DNA of 64,000 nt from Musa acuminata AAA Group (GCF_036884655.1 NC_088357.1:42788001-42852000); one strand, 5' to 3'. Counted from the stretch's first letter, positions 1 to 11,330 are shown. Notes: a model not told the origin generated them from the letters alone. Made by a program: numbers and translations.

Positions 1-3000
1 AGCAAAAAAAGACAATAGGCATCACCTTCGAAAGGAAACCAAATCCAGACATGAAATGAGTCACCATGTACAAATATATACATAACGTAAAAGCCTTCTT
101 ATGTTTGCATTACATCAAATAAGGGTTGGCTGGCAAATACACTTGAAATATCGGAACCTTTTAAGCAGAAAACAATTATGCTAAGCCAGGCAAACAGATT
201 GCTCGACAAAAAATTAACTTGTTCGCTTAAAGAAGAGTGATGAGGAATAAAAGTCCCATATATGCATGAATTTCCAATCAGCAGCCAACTTTAATTTCAA
301 GCATTATGTCTCTTAGTCCAAAGACCAGAGCTCTCTGGTCATAGAAGGATTTATGGTAAATCATTTGAGTTCAAGATGAAACATAAAACACCATAGAATT
401 GGAATAGGAAGTATTGATTTCTATATTTCAGCATCGTACCTTCTCTGCAAGAGAACCCATGAAGACTCATCTATGGAAAACTCATTCGGAGACGATATTT
501 CTCTACTGCTCAGAAAACTATCCAAAACCCATTGTCAATCAGAGAGGCAAGCTCTGAACACCCCTGAAAAGTAAGATATATAATTACAGAGATGTGTGAA
601 TCCTAGGCCTCACTAATTTCTTAAACCGCGGGCTGCAACTAGCGATGCCAAACCATAGAATCATGTCTCCGAGATGGTGATATAAAACACCAGGTTATGG
701 CATGTATTTGCATGTGTTAATGCTCACAGAAATATGCAGAACAATATATCAAAGAATACTATGCTCCAAACTTGCCTAACACTATAGAAATAACTTATTT
801 CTGCAAAATGGAAACCATAATAAGCATAAAATAACATTATTGGAAAAATAAAGTATAAAAGCATTAGTAAAACTATTAAAAGTCCCTTTTACATGGAACA
901 TAAACAAGCATACTACAAAATCATAAGTATAAACAAATAAGAAACAAAGTCTTAAAAGATAGGGAAGTCATACTTAAAGAATTTTGCGAGTTGCTTCCTC
1001 TTCCCCGACATCATTAAGTAATTCAGACAAAAATAAATAAATATGTAAAATAAATGAAACTTCACACATGCAGCTCTAGCAATAAAGCGAGTAGTGACTA
1101 AGTGCATCAAACCTACTCACGTGGTGTGGATAAAACAATTTCTTTCTTTTTTTTTGGTCAGTGTGCATGATAAAATATTAATTAATACTGTGAACAAATA
1201 ATTTGGCCCTGCTTATCATGTATCATTTACATCTACAGGCATCATTAGTTAGCTAAACATCAGTGGCTTTAAATATGCACTATAAGTGCTTCTCAAAGAC
1301 TGAGCACATTTGAGAAACCTAGCTTTCTTCACATTATTATCACATGTGTTATCATTTATGACGTCACCCTAATTCATAAGCTAAATATATCAATGCTGCT
1401 TCTCTTTTCATATATTCACTCAACCAAAAACTTCTAAATTCTATAATGTTCTCCAGAACTCAAGTTCAGAATTAATCTCATGTAAGTTCTCATAACAATA
1501 CAAAACCACTATCTGCAAACAATATAGAACTTGGACAACAATTGAAACCAGAAAATATTTTTTATGGATGATCTTTCAAAAGCATGGAAAATAGTCTAAA
1601 AACAATAAGCTTGATATACTTGTCATTAGTGCATAACTTCAGTAATTTAATATCTTTTATGTTGTCCCCAAAGAGGAGAATGCATCAAAATTTTTATTCT
1701 TGGCAATAGCGCCAAAGAAAAAGATGCTAATTTTTATGCACTAATGAACAATATTAAACCATAAATGAAGAGACGAGAAGTAGAAGCACCATAAGTAGCC
1801 CTTAATCTCATAAAAATATAAAGGAAAAAAGAAATTAGAGATCCTAAAATCAATTAAGAAAAGATAACAGCCATGGCAGCAAAGATGTAAGTTAAAATAG
1901 GAGGCCATCTATCATGTCACAATTAGTTCAATGGAAACTAGGAATCTAGTAGATAAAATATAACTCCGAAGTAGAAATATCAAGATTATCCAGAAGGGGA
2001 ATTCATTCACCAACAGTAAAATGCATCTAACCAAGACAGACATGTCTTACATAATTCAAGACTTACTTATAGTGGGCTTCTGCAGATTAAGACAGTCTAG
2101 TTCATTTACTTATCTCCTTTCTACATTAGTATTAGCCCCTTACAAGGGCTATATTCTAGATTATGCAGTATCCAGTTTCTAACTGCACACATGACACCTT
2201 CCACTCAAAAACTTAGTATCTATTCAAGTGCAGGAATAAATGTTATATATGCTTCCACACATTTTATCTGATGGACACAAGTGAACACATTATTCTCCTT
2301 AAGATGTCCCCACAATTCTCATCCTACATAGGATCTGGTAAATGTTCTCATACTATATTCCCTGATTTTAGCTTCCCTTTATTTGTGAAGTTCCTGATCC
2401 TCAAATTGATGATTTGCCTCCCAAAAAAATTCAAGTCAATAATGCTTGTACACATAAAAAAATTTCCAGGGCTACATCCTTGTTTTTTTCTTTTTCACCT
2501 GAAAACAGGGCTACATCTTTTATATGCACACCACTTCCACTTTTATTCGATAGCATACTTGAATCACACATATGTTTGCATACATATATTTGACTTCTAA
2601 CACAGAAGATAACTCGTGTTATAATTCAGTTCACTCAGTTCAGTAAACCAGCGTCCATGTCATGCATACACAAAACATCTTCATAGTAATTCTTGCAACC
2701 TAAGCTCAATACACTACAGCCTTGGATAAAAAGTGATCTGTCATCCTAACTGTATACTACGTCCATAAATCACTATCAACCACATGATGAGAAACCAAAT
2801 TCCGTATTCATGCTTTCTATAACCAAGATTCAAAGATCCAATTGCAGATATCTGTTTCCTATGACCAATTGTTGAACCAGAATTAGTCCATTTCTTGCCA
2901 CGACGCCACACCAAGAAAGAAAAAGTTGAGACACATCGATTCAAGATCGTTACCATTGATCGCAAAGCATCTATCGGTGACCACAACGATGGCACAATCA
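1..3000. other. AT-rich region, no confident gene
   Basis: No open frame here resembles a family I know. On the minus strand a segment near 438-550 is bounded by a good acceptor (polypyrimidine then CAG, next to 566) and a good donor (AAG then GTACG, near 438). Part of one frame between them reads plausibly as protein, but a stop interrupts it. The segment could be an exon of a minus-strand gene that continues to the left of the window, or a decayed exon. The rest looks like intron or intergenic DNA. Confidence 0.3.
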
Positions 3001-3290
3001 AATCTCACACATGGTCGCCACGGAGGCAAGAGAAGATGACACAAGGAAGAGGTCGGAAACCCTAATGTATAGGACTGATGGAGACCTTTGCTTCGTTGAT
3101 GCGAGGGCAGTAATAGGGGAGGGTGTTGTTGGCCTAGGCGAAGGCACAGGGTTCAGTGGCCGCGTCTCCTCCGCCGTCTCCCTCATGGTGGTCTACTCTT
3201 CGCCGCTCGCTTCCCGTCATCGCACTCCCCATCACTTCCTTCTTTTCACCTCACAGCCCCTTTCCCCCCGCCGCTTAAAATGAAAATTTG
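3001..3290. other. GC-rich island, possible promoter or 5' leader
   Basis: Base composition jumps to GC-rich for about 280 bp between two AT-rich stretches and then ends at a long TA tract. Both strands have short open frames (62 codons minus, 90 codons plus) without recognisable domains. Such an island at the edge of a long AT-rich intron-like region is typical of a plant 5' UTR or promoter. If it belongs to a gene, that gene is most likely on the minus strand and continues beyond the window. This is an inference. Confidence 0.25.
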
Positions 3291-3296
3291 TATATT

Positions 3297-3300
<4 letters not shown>

Positions 3301-3367
<67 letters not shown>
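3301..3367. repeat. (TA)n microsatellite
   Basis: An uninterrupted run of TA dinucleotides about 67 bp long. Its length is likely to vary between individuals and may be unreliable in the assembly. Confidence 0.95.
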
Positions 3368-3370
<3 letters not shown>

Positions 3371-3930
3371 GAGGGATAGACTTTTTTTTCAATTTGTAAA
3401 AAATAAAAATATGAAATATATATATTATTAAAGAAAAGGTCGTTAACGTCTAGGTCAGTTCGATATGGTTTGCACCTATGTGCACAGTATTGTCTAGACT
3501 ATCTCACTTGTATGAAGAGGTTTTTCGACTTGATCTCTCACACACACTTAATTAGCAATTCGATATCTTAAAATATGGATTTGAATAGTTTGAAAAAAAG
3601 GTAGAGCTTCCCCTTGTTCGAAATATGTTTTTATAACTTAAATGATGAGAATGTTGTTTGAGATTGTTTGTCGTAACGGAAGAGAAGAAAGTTTGTGATT
3701 GTCTTCCTTGTCATAATAAATGAGAAGTAAACTTATGTTTTCCTGCTTTGAATCTTCATCTAGTAGATGGATGGAGGGTGACTTGGATCTCGCGTCCCAA
3801 CCACGTGTTAGTTGATGGTAGAATCCCTATCATTTATCTTCGTAAAGGCATGCTTCAAAACTCTAACAAAAGATGTTTGAAGCGCGTCATTTAATTTATG
3901 CGGAATGGGAGTGTTCGGGATCTCATATTA

Positions 3931-5200
3931 CAGGTCGGGTTTTCTCGATTCACATATCTCAAGCACGTTGAGCCAACGTTTCTACCATAGTGGATTTCTC
4001 TTGACGCGGGTTGGGTTTTCCGACTCATGCGTCCCGGGCACATTTGGCCTTGCACCTCTATCATAGCAGAATTTTCTTTACATGGGTTGGGTTTTTCGAC
4101 TCATACATCTTAGACACATTTGGCCTTGCACCTTTATCATAACGAATTTCTCGTTACACTAGTCGAGTTTCCCGACTCATGCATCTTTGAAGCATTTGGC
4201 TTGGCCTCCGCCGTAACGAACATCTCTTTATGCTGGTCAGGTTTAATCGACTCACACATCTTGAGCGTAGTTGCCATGGTGCCTCTACTGTGGCAAATTT
4301 ATCATAGCACGAGTTGAGTTTCCCGACTCATGCATCTCCGGTATATTTAATCTTGCGCCACCGCTATAGTGGATTTCTCTTATGTGAGTCGAGTTTCCCG
4401 ACTCATGCGTCTCAAGCTCATTTAGCATTGTGCCTTTGTCGTAGCAAATTTATTTTTATGCAGGTCGAGTTTTCCAACAAACTCGTCTTAGGCACATTTG
4501 GCATTGGGACTATGCCATAGCGGACTTCTCTTTATACGGGTTAGGTTTCCTGACTCACAAGCGTACTTGGCCTTGCGCTTCTATCGTAGCAAATTTCTTG
4601 TTAAGCACATCTAGTTTTCTAACTCACACATCTTGGGCGCATTTGACCTAGTGCCACTGTTGTAACGGATTTACCTTAGCACAGGTCAGGTTTCCCAACT
4701 CATGTATCTCAGGGGCATTTGGCCTTGCACCTTCACCATGGTAGGTTTATCCTTGCATGGGTCAAATTTCCTAACTTACATGCCTTGAGCTCATTTGGCC
4801 CTACACCACCATGATGGGTTTATCCTATTGTGAGTCAAATTTTTTGACTCACATGCCCAGTTCATTTGGCTTTGCATCTCTATCGTGGTGAGTTTATCTT
4901 GGCATGAGTCAGATTTTCCGACTCACACACCTAGGGCTCATTTGGCCATACACTTTCATGGTGAGTTTATCTTAGCATTGGTCGGATTTTTTAACTCACA
5001 TGTCTCGGGCTCGTTTGGCACTATGCCTCCACTGTTGCTGGTTTATTCTAGCATGGGTCGGATTTACCTACTCATGCCTTGGGCTTATTTAGTCCTGCAC
5101 CTTCATCGCGGTAGGTTTATTTCCCAACTCATAAGTCTCGGGCTCATTTGGCCCTGTGTCGCCATGGCGGGCTTCAAATTTTTTCTCTATTGTAGCGAAT
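3931..5200 (+). repeat. Degenerate ~76-bp tandem repeat array
   Basis: About 16-17 consecutive units of 70-78 bp. Each opens with a GGGTTGGGTTTTCCGACTCA-like phrase. Then come a CATCT(C/T)(G/A)GGC-like segment, a CATTTGGCCTTGCACC-like core, a CTATCGTAGCAAATT-like phrase and TTTCTCTTTACAT. Unit starts are visible near 3931, 4009, 4086, 4162, 4236, 4312, 4387, 4463, 4539, 4608, 4683, 4759, 4832, 4906, 4980 and 5055. Units differ by many substitutions and small indels, so the array is old. It lies just upstream of a gypsy-type protein remnant and is probably part of that element's non-coding leader. Confidence 0.85.
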
Positions 5201-5415
5201 TTCAAGTCCTCTCTCTATCATGATGAATTTCAAATCTTCCTATCGTGATGGGCTGTAAATCTTTCCTCCATCGTGATAGATTTCAAGTCCTCTCTTCGTT
5301 GTGGTGGATTTTTGATCTCAGTGTCATGGTGGGTTTTGAGGTCTTGCTCTGTCATGATAGATTTCAGGTCCTCTCTCTATTATGGTAGGTCTCAAACCTT
5401 CCTGCCATAGTAGGC
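5165..5415 (+). repeat. Degenerate ~28-bp tandem repeat array
   Basis: Directly after the 76-bp array come about nine shorter units of 25-29 bp built around TTTCAAGTCCTCTCTCTATC followed by a TGATGG-like phrase. The second half of the unit resembles the CTATCGTAGCAAATT part of the larger repeat, so it may derive from it. Confidence 0.7.
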
Positions 5416-5639
5416 ATCTTGTGATTTACCCCCGACGAGACACTTATTTTGATCTTGATAAGAGAGAGATAGGTCTCCTCCTTCTAAATCCTCTCTTTTC
5501 ATAGGGTGAGGTTCATTCCTCTATCTGAGCCTTCCGAGTCTATAGTCTTCAAAGCCTCGAGAGTTTTTAGCCTCACCCCGAGGACCTCATTAGGAGTATC
5601 TTCCCCCTGGCCTCGGTTCTCGACATAGTGGATCCATCT

Positions 5640-7545
5640 TTGAGTCATTCATCCTGATGTCAGTTCTACTCTTCTGTCTCAAGTCGGGATGTCTCACCTC
5701 TTTCATAAGTTCTTCCCGATCCTCTAATCACCAGTCAGTCGAGATTTGTGCTCCATCTTCGGACAATCAAAGAGTGGAGGAGGTTGGGTCCTCTTCATCG
5801 GAAGGGGCTTCTCTCGTGATCCCGAGGATTCTTTGGGACTTAAGATTATATGAGGAGTTCTTATGATTATAATTCAGTGGTGAGCGCATCTCTCTTAGAT
5901 TACCTTTGAATTAAGTATCTTATCTTGGCCGAGTTCGACCTATAAGTTCCTCGACCCAGTCTTTCTGCTTATCTCGTGACACCTTTGAGGCGGGCTTTTG
6001 TCTTCTTTTTCACCCATTAATAGTGTTATGCTTTCAATGGTGGGAAATATCATCTTTCTAAATGGCGCTCAACTCATAGCGCTACTTGATAGTATTCATC
6101 GGGGAATATCGGCATGTCGATATTACTTCGACCTACACCTTCTTTGTCACTTATTTTTTTATTATGCAATGGGAGAAGTGGCTACTGCATAGCCGCTCAG
6201 GGGGTCTTTAAGGTCAACGGTGCCCCTTCTAATAATAAGAGTTAGAAGGAGCACTTCTTCTCTGTGAGTTCAAGTTAAGATTGGGGGTTCAACCTCACCT
6301 GGTTGGCACATTACATTGATAACACCCCTCCTTTCCTATTAGACGAGAAGGTAAATCAAATGCTTCAACTAAGGAATATACTTTCTTCCTTTGAGACAGT
6401 CCAAAAGATGGATGAGGAGTAGCTAATCAATGTGAATACCAGCCCGACTCCTTTGAGTATGACTCAAAATTCTCATCACTTTACTTAACATTTATTTTTA
6501 ATCTTCAACTTTGTGATTTGGATCTTCTACGGACATAAATCTACACATCTTGAAAAGGAAGGAGCCTGGCTCTTTATTAGGTGTAGCAGAGCCCCGTTCG
6601 GTCCCAACGGCCTCTTGTGAGCCATCGATAGAGGCATTGAACCCCCTTAGTATGGCTATCATGATAGCATTGATCGACCAAAGAAGAAGCACAATGCCAT
6701 AGCAAAGAGGATCCCATGCCCCCAAAGGGGCGACATGCCCGAAGAGCTAACTTGAGAAATAGAGCCTTCCCCGACTGCAACACTAGCGCCTCCAAGAAGC
6801 CAGAGTTCTAGGTCGAGCTCGAGAAAATGGTGGAGCATGCTGAGATTAATGCTGGACTTGTGCAGGGGGAAGCCCCTGCCCTTCATGGTCTTGTAAATGG
6901 TTGACCTGTCGGATCCAACCTCAGAGATCGTTGTAGCCCCGGTGGGAAGATATAAGGGATATGCAAAAGGTGTGGGATAAAGGCCTAGCTGTGGAGCAAT
7001 ATTACCATAGGTCCTTGTGCCTGGGGATGACAAAGCAGCTCTACTGCTCCCCCTCGAAGGTCCTGATCGACACATGCTATCGAAATGAAGTGATGGTAAG
7101 TTAGGCTGCTACCATCTCCCTCGATTTTGCTTCAATGACTTATTTATTTTACGTTGTCATTCACTAGTAGTCCACCGTGATTTTCAACCTTCGAGCTAAG
7201 ATCGAGGAGCTAAAGAAAGGGGGAGAAAGGGGGAGCCTCCACTGTTGTCATCGAGGCGGAGGCTTGAATGGTCAAACTAATGCATCAACTGGATGACATT
7301 GAGCAATGCCTAGCTGGCCTCGTCAAGCAGTTGAAGGAAGTCCAAGGCCATAATTGCGTGATGAAAGATGAGCTTCTACAGCTCACCCGAGAGCTGGATA
7401 CGAAGACAAGTAGCTCAAAGCTCACTGAGGAGTTGGACACGGTGAAGATGTGTAACTCGAAGTTCGTCGAAGAGGTTACGTGGCTACTAAGAAGGCCTCA
7501 AGCTAAAAAGAAGCATCGGTGGGCAAACGAAACTGTATATTAGAG
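5640..7545 (+). pseudogene. Decayed gypsy-type retroelement protein (PF04195-like)
   Basis: Broken reading frames on the plus strand match the plant 'putative gypsy type transposon' domain. Around 6198-6300 the translation reads FKVNGAPSNNKS, then KEHFFSV, then WGFNLTW, which corresponds to the family's conserved 'SNKGWK..FFFV...WGF' region. Several in-frame stops interrupt it. From 7268 to 7540 a 91-codon open piece is a heptad-rich coiled coil (LDDIEQCLAGLVKQLKEV, then repeated ELLQLTREL-like segments), as found at the C-terminus of these proteins. No reverse transcriptase is visible here. The whole locus is a non-functional relic together with the tandem arrays to its left. Confidence 0.65.
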
Positions 7546-8729
7546 TACCAATAGGATAAACTACCTCCTCAACTCCGACATCCCATCTTGATTCGTCAAG
7601 CAATACATTATTGATCGATCTGTTGACCCGTTGCCATCTCATTCTTTTGAGAGTTTCAAAGGTCTTAATTTCAACGAGAAACACGAAATCGATCACCAAT
7701 ATGATAAAAGCAAAGTTAAAAACCTCTTATTTGTGGCCATGGTTAATGTGTCGTTAGCAGGGTGTTATTATCGGCGTCTCCTTCTGTGTTGGTTTATATA
7801 CCTTCAAGTGAGGGGTTTTAGGTTGACCAGAAGAGTTAAGTCCACCATTCCAACTTTGCAAAGTTCCGACCAAGGAAACCTCGAGGTTATTGCACGAGAA
7901 TTGAATCTTAGAAGCATGAAATCAAAAGTTCAATCCAAAAGGTGAAGAGAATGTAGTAATCTTGGTGTTGAACGCTACATGAGCTTTAAGCTTTGTTCTA
8001 TGAGATCAAGGTCGAAGCGTTGACCAATGTATATGACCGGCTGATGCGGAACGCTTTGTTTGAGAGGAAGATGACATGGGGATGTTGGTCGTATATGAAT
8101 GATTGATGGGCGATGTGATTCGTGCGAGGAGATCGGATCGTCAGAGTTTGATCGGGCATCGGCCTGCTCGATTTGACCCGACTCAGGTCCGGTCGCGAGA
8201 CTAGATTGCGTGCACCCACAGGCATGCTTGAGGTCAAACGACGCCAGCGTCGATGCCTCAGCGTCGCGATTCGGCTAACGATTCGATGTACGAAACGAAG
8301 GCTCAAACCACGCCCACTGGCTTTCGAGGCCTCGAGTCGTTACCCGAGTCGTTGCTGTGAGTTGATACCTTCTTCCATCTCCGTCACAGTTCTCGCTGTC
8401 CAGACAAACCAAACTTTGTGCGGAGTCGAAGACAAATGTCCCAATCAACACACGCATGGTTACACAAAGCTACTTCCAAGGAGCCAAAACAGACCACTAT
8501 CTTCCAACATTGCTGCGGCAAATCCCATCGCATCCCTCTGTCGTCCACAACTCCAATAGAAAGAACGAAGAAAAAAAGGTGGCATTCCACCATCCACCGA
8601 CGGTCCTCAGCCTTTCTCTTGTCCTCTTCCTCCCCTCTGTAATTCCCAATTCCTGCAACTCTTTCGACTGCAGATATCGTGCCAAGGAAAATGAGCAGAG
8701 AGAGGAAAGCTTAAAAGGATCAAGTGTGT
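7546..8729. other. Intergenic, no gene seen
   Basis: Open frames of up to 128 codons occur on both strands between 8170 and 8750 but overlap one another. They lack any domain and look like chance frames in moderately GC-rich DNA. The right-hand end is the 3' flank of the minus-strand GID2 gene. Confidence 0.5.
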
Positions 8730-8815
8730 CGCACAACAACAGCTGAGGAAGATAAATTTTGGATTTTTACGGCCACAACAACAGCTAAGGAAGATAAAAA
8801 TTAGATCTTTAAGGG
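8730..8815. repeat. Short ~42-bp tandem duplication in the GID2 3' flank
   Basis: The phrase CACAACAACAGCTGAGGAAG plus about 22 following bases occurs twice in a row, the second time with CTAAGG for CTGAGG and more divergence at the end. It lies within 100 bp of the GID2 stop codon, so it would fall in the 3' UTR. Confidence 0.7.
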
Positions 8816-8832
8816 GGCTAATTTTCCGGAGG

Positions 8833-9324
8833 TCACGCGCCGCCGCGGCCGCCGCGGTTGTTGTTAGGGATCATCTTCTCGAAGAAGCCGATGGAGAGGA
8901 GGGAGAGCGAGAGCTGCACCTCGTCCTTGCCCCACCGTTGCTGGGGGTGAGGCCGCCCCGTCATGGGCGAGGGAAGGGCGGCCGAGGGGGCGAGGAACGG
9001 GAGGATGTAGAGGGAGTGGAGGCGGCGGAATCCGCCTAGGGCGAGCACCACCGCGCGGAGCTGCTGCTTGCCGCACGGGACCTTGACCCAGTCTCGGGTG
9101 CACACCGCCTCCCAGAGGCGCTCGTCCTCCGCCAGCCTCCGCCACCCTCGGCTCACGCACGCCGCCCTCCCCAGCGTCCGCGCGTCCGCCCTTTTCAGCA
9201 CCTCGAGCAGCAGGTCCTCCCCGAGCTCCGCCGCGGACACCGCCTCCTCCGGAGCCGCCACCTCGGCGGATCTCGGCCTCTTGTTCTTCTTCTCCTCCTT
9301 TCCGTCGATCGAACGCCTCTTCAT
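8833..9324 (-). CDS. GID2: F-box protein GID2/SLEEPY1
   Basis: Intronless gene for a 163-residue F-box protein. GID2/SLY1 is the F-box subunit of the SCF ubiquitin ligase that recruits DELLA repressors after gibberellin-GID1 binding, so that the proteasome destroys them in the nucleus. A basic, Lys/Arg-rich N-terminus (residues 1-20) is followed by an F-box at about 33-76 (LGEDLLLEVLKRADARTL, then CVSRGWRRLAEDERLWEAVC). The two signatures of this family follow: GGF at 97-99 (LALGGFRRLHSLY) and the LSL motif at 138-143 (WGKDEVQLSLSLLSIGFFEKM). The length fits the family (about 150-210 aa). The start is the first ATG of the frame and directly precedes the usual MKRR-type opening. The coding region is very GC-rich, so long antisense frames overlap it; those are shadows. 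Neighbouring DNA is transposon-derived. Confidence 0.93.
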   Translation of the reverse strand: MKRRSIDGKEEKKNKRPRSAEVAAPEEAVSAAELGEDLLLEVLKRADARTLGRAACVSRGWRRLAEDERLWEAVCTRDWVKVPCGKQQLRAVVLALGGFRRLHSLYILPFLAPSAALPSPMTGRPHPQQRWGKDEVQLSLSLLSIGFFEKMIPNNNRGGRGGA

Positions 9325-9392
9325 CGCCGCTCCTCCGCTGCTTGTAGAAAAGCCTCAAAGTGCGAACTCGCTCTCCATTACGCTCCGAGAGT

Positions 9393-9414
9393 CGATAATA
9401 TATTATATAATATT
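9393..9414 (-). promoter_or_regulatory. TATA-like sequence upstream of GID2
   Basis: An AT-only stretch (on the minus strand it reads ATTATATAATATATTA) begins about 70 bp upstream of the GID2 ATG, just where the GC-rich leader gives way to AT-rich DNA. It is the only good TATA candidate in the proximal region. Spacing to the ATG implies a short 5' UTR. Confidence 0.4.
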
Positions 9415-11050
9415 GAAACAAAATAGTTATAATTACTTAACAACCCCTATCAAATCTTAAAATACCTTTTTTTATTATAATGATAAAAAGAAGTTACTGT
9501 GCACTACAATTTCTCGCGAAGTCAAATCTACAGCTGCCAGTCATTAAAAATATATATATTATAATGAAAAATGCTTATAAGTTGCTCAATTACCAACAAT
9601 ATATGACTGTGCAGAGGCATGATTTAGATAGGGACAAATGTGTAATCTTAATATTCGGTTTCCGAGAGTTAATGGGCTGATGGGATGCACGTGAAGGCGT
9701 GCCGTGTTGTCTGCCAGTAGTTGGTGCAATTCATGGCATCCACGATGAAGACAAAGCGTTGGAGAAGAAGACAAGAAAAATATGATCCTCTGATTCCTCT
9801 CTTAGTGGGTTCTTCCATTTAATATGGATTGATTTTTTTTTTACGATTTTCTTTTTTTTAGCTTTTCTCGGATACTATCTTATATTTATTTTTTATTTTA
9901 TCTTTATTTTTTTTAATATTAAATGTTCCTCATGGTTGTCACCCACCACTTCCATCATATTCTTATCAATTCTTATCATTCGTATCTTAAGATTTTATCA
10001 ATTCGACTCGGTCGTGATTGTCTTTATCCCGCTACGTGTGAATATAGAAGAATATGAGATTATATATGATAATGGAGCTTCGAGATAAGACATGGAGTTA
10101 CCGATTATGCTCGTGACCGAATGATGCACTTATGCTTGAGGGTACTATAGGCGAAGACAGTTGAGCAGAAAGAGTTGGATGAGGAGTTCGACTACAGTGG
10201 GCACGAACGATGATGGGATTGAAGTGGTACACGTCGAAGATAAGGAAGAGGAAGAAGGTAGCCACGATAAGATAGAAGCGACTACATGGAGATGGTAGGG
10301 CCTTGTGACGAAGGCGAGTAGTAGCGAGGGGCATTACAGGTTTCACAAGAAATAGAGGGTACTAAACGAAAAATTGAAAACCAGGGACACCTTCCGGCAA
10401 AAGTCTAAAAAGGAGGGGTTTTTTCATGAAATTTACCCAATTTTTTATTACGACTTCTTTGATATAATTTAATATTTGCATCACAATGACATTCTCAGTT
10501 CATACGTGCCATGGAAGTCAGCACTCTTCACTCTTCCTTCCACGTCAAACCCCTGCATATAAGTCAATCAGTTCATATGAGCTTTTCAGGAAGCCACAGC
10601 TTTCAACTTTTGCTGGTCCCCAGCAGGGTTGGAATACAGATGATGTACTATAAAATCTCTGCCTTGTGCTCTCAGGTTCGTATGACGAAGAAAGAGTTGC
10701 AGGCTTATCTTGACTTGCAAAGGACATGTAGAACAATTCATGATCTTTGACAGTGTTTGGTAGCAGAAAGAAACAACTGTGCCGGTGCAGCAGTTGACGA
10801 ATGCATTCAGAAACCGGTAGATAAATGTGATGAGGACAAGTATTGTGAGGAGATGGGAAGGTCAACAATGGTGGTAGGTTTGTGGTCTGCAAACAGGAAG
10901 TATAGTTTCCATGATGCAAGAGAAGAAGAAAAAGGAGAGTATGCCGAAGAGATCAGTACCAATGTCAAACGAGCACAGAGAGATCCGAACTGCCAAGAAA
11001 CCAACAACTCCAATTTGTCAACTAGTCATGTTTGATTCAGACCGTAATCC
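9415..11050. other. Intergenic between GID2 and the peptide gene
   Basis: Mostly AT-rich, with poly-T runs at 9830-9920. A few open frames of 60-124 codons occur on both strands (for example 10511-11035 plus and 10545-10919 minus). None has a domain, and they overlap each other. The right end (from about 10500) has balanced composition and probably includes the promoter of the small peptide gene. Confidence 0.5.
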
Positions 11051-11052
11051 TC

Positions 11053-11060
11053 TATAAAAC
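11053..11060 (+). promoter_or_regulatory. TATA box of the PIP-type peptide gene
   Basis: TATAAAAC in the context CCTCTATAAAACTAGGCAC lies 86 bp upstream of the chosen ATG at 11139. With a usual TATA-to-start distance of 25-35 bp, transcription would begin near 11085. That excludes the in-frame ATG at 11070 and supports the start at 11139. Confidence 0.6.
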
Positions 11061-11138
11061 TAGGCACTGATGCATCTTCCTCGATATCACCTCTTCATAA
11101 GGTATCTATCATTCCCTCCACATAGCAGTGTCGGTAGG

Positions 11139-11330
11139 ATGAGATGGGTGCGGCGTCCCATGGCCCTTGTGTTCTTGTTTCTGATGACATGCTTGGTTGC
11201 CCTCTCCTGTGTGTGCATGGCAGAAGGCTCAAGGGTAATACCTGATCATGGCCACCACTCCACGCTATCTCCAGCTTTGACAATGGCGAGAGCTCGCTCT
11301 GGTCCAAGCCTGCGTGGTCCTGGGCACTGA
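11139..11330 (+). CDS. PIP/PIPL-type secreted signalling peptide precursor
   Basis: A 63-residue precursor. Residues 1-28 form a signal peptide: basic start MRWVRRP, hydrophobic core ALVFLFLMTCLVALSCVC, then small residues. A variable middle follows, and the C-terminus is ARSGPSLRGPGH. The conserved SGPS block (54-57) ending in GxGH at the very C-terminus is the hallmark of PAMP-induced peptides (PIP and PIP-like). These are processed, secreted and perceived by the receptor kinase RLK7 in immunity and root development. In this family the terminal ~11-13 residues are the active peptide. The start at 11139 rather than the upstream in-frame ATG at 11070 is chosen because of the TATA box at 11053 and the well-placed signal peptide. 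No intron is needed. Related IDA and CEP peptides have different C-terminal motifs. Confidence 0.75.
   Translation: MRWVRRPMALVFLFLMTCLVALSCVCMAEGSRVIPDHGHHSTLSPALTMARARSGPSLRGPGH

Noticed and set aside
3931..5415. CRISPR-like array
   Set aside because: Units are contiguous and degenerate, with no unique spacers between constant repeats, and the genome is a plant's. It is an ordinary tandem repeat.
8864..9421. 185-codon minus-strand frame overlapping GID2
   Set aside because: It is the +1 register of the GC-rich GID2 exon, rich in Arg/Gly/Pro and without any motif.
10511..11035. Two plus-strand frames upstream of the PIP-type gene
   Set aside because: No signal peptide, domain or family resemblance, and overlapping antisense frames are equally long. 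The TATA box at 11053 lies after them.
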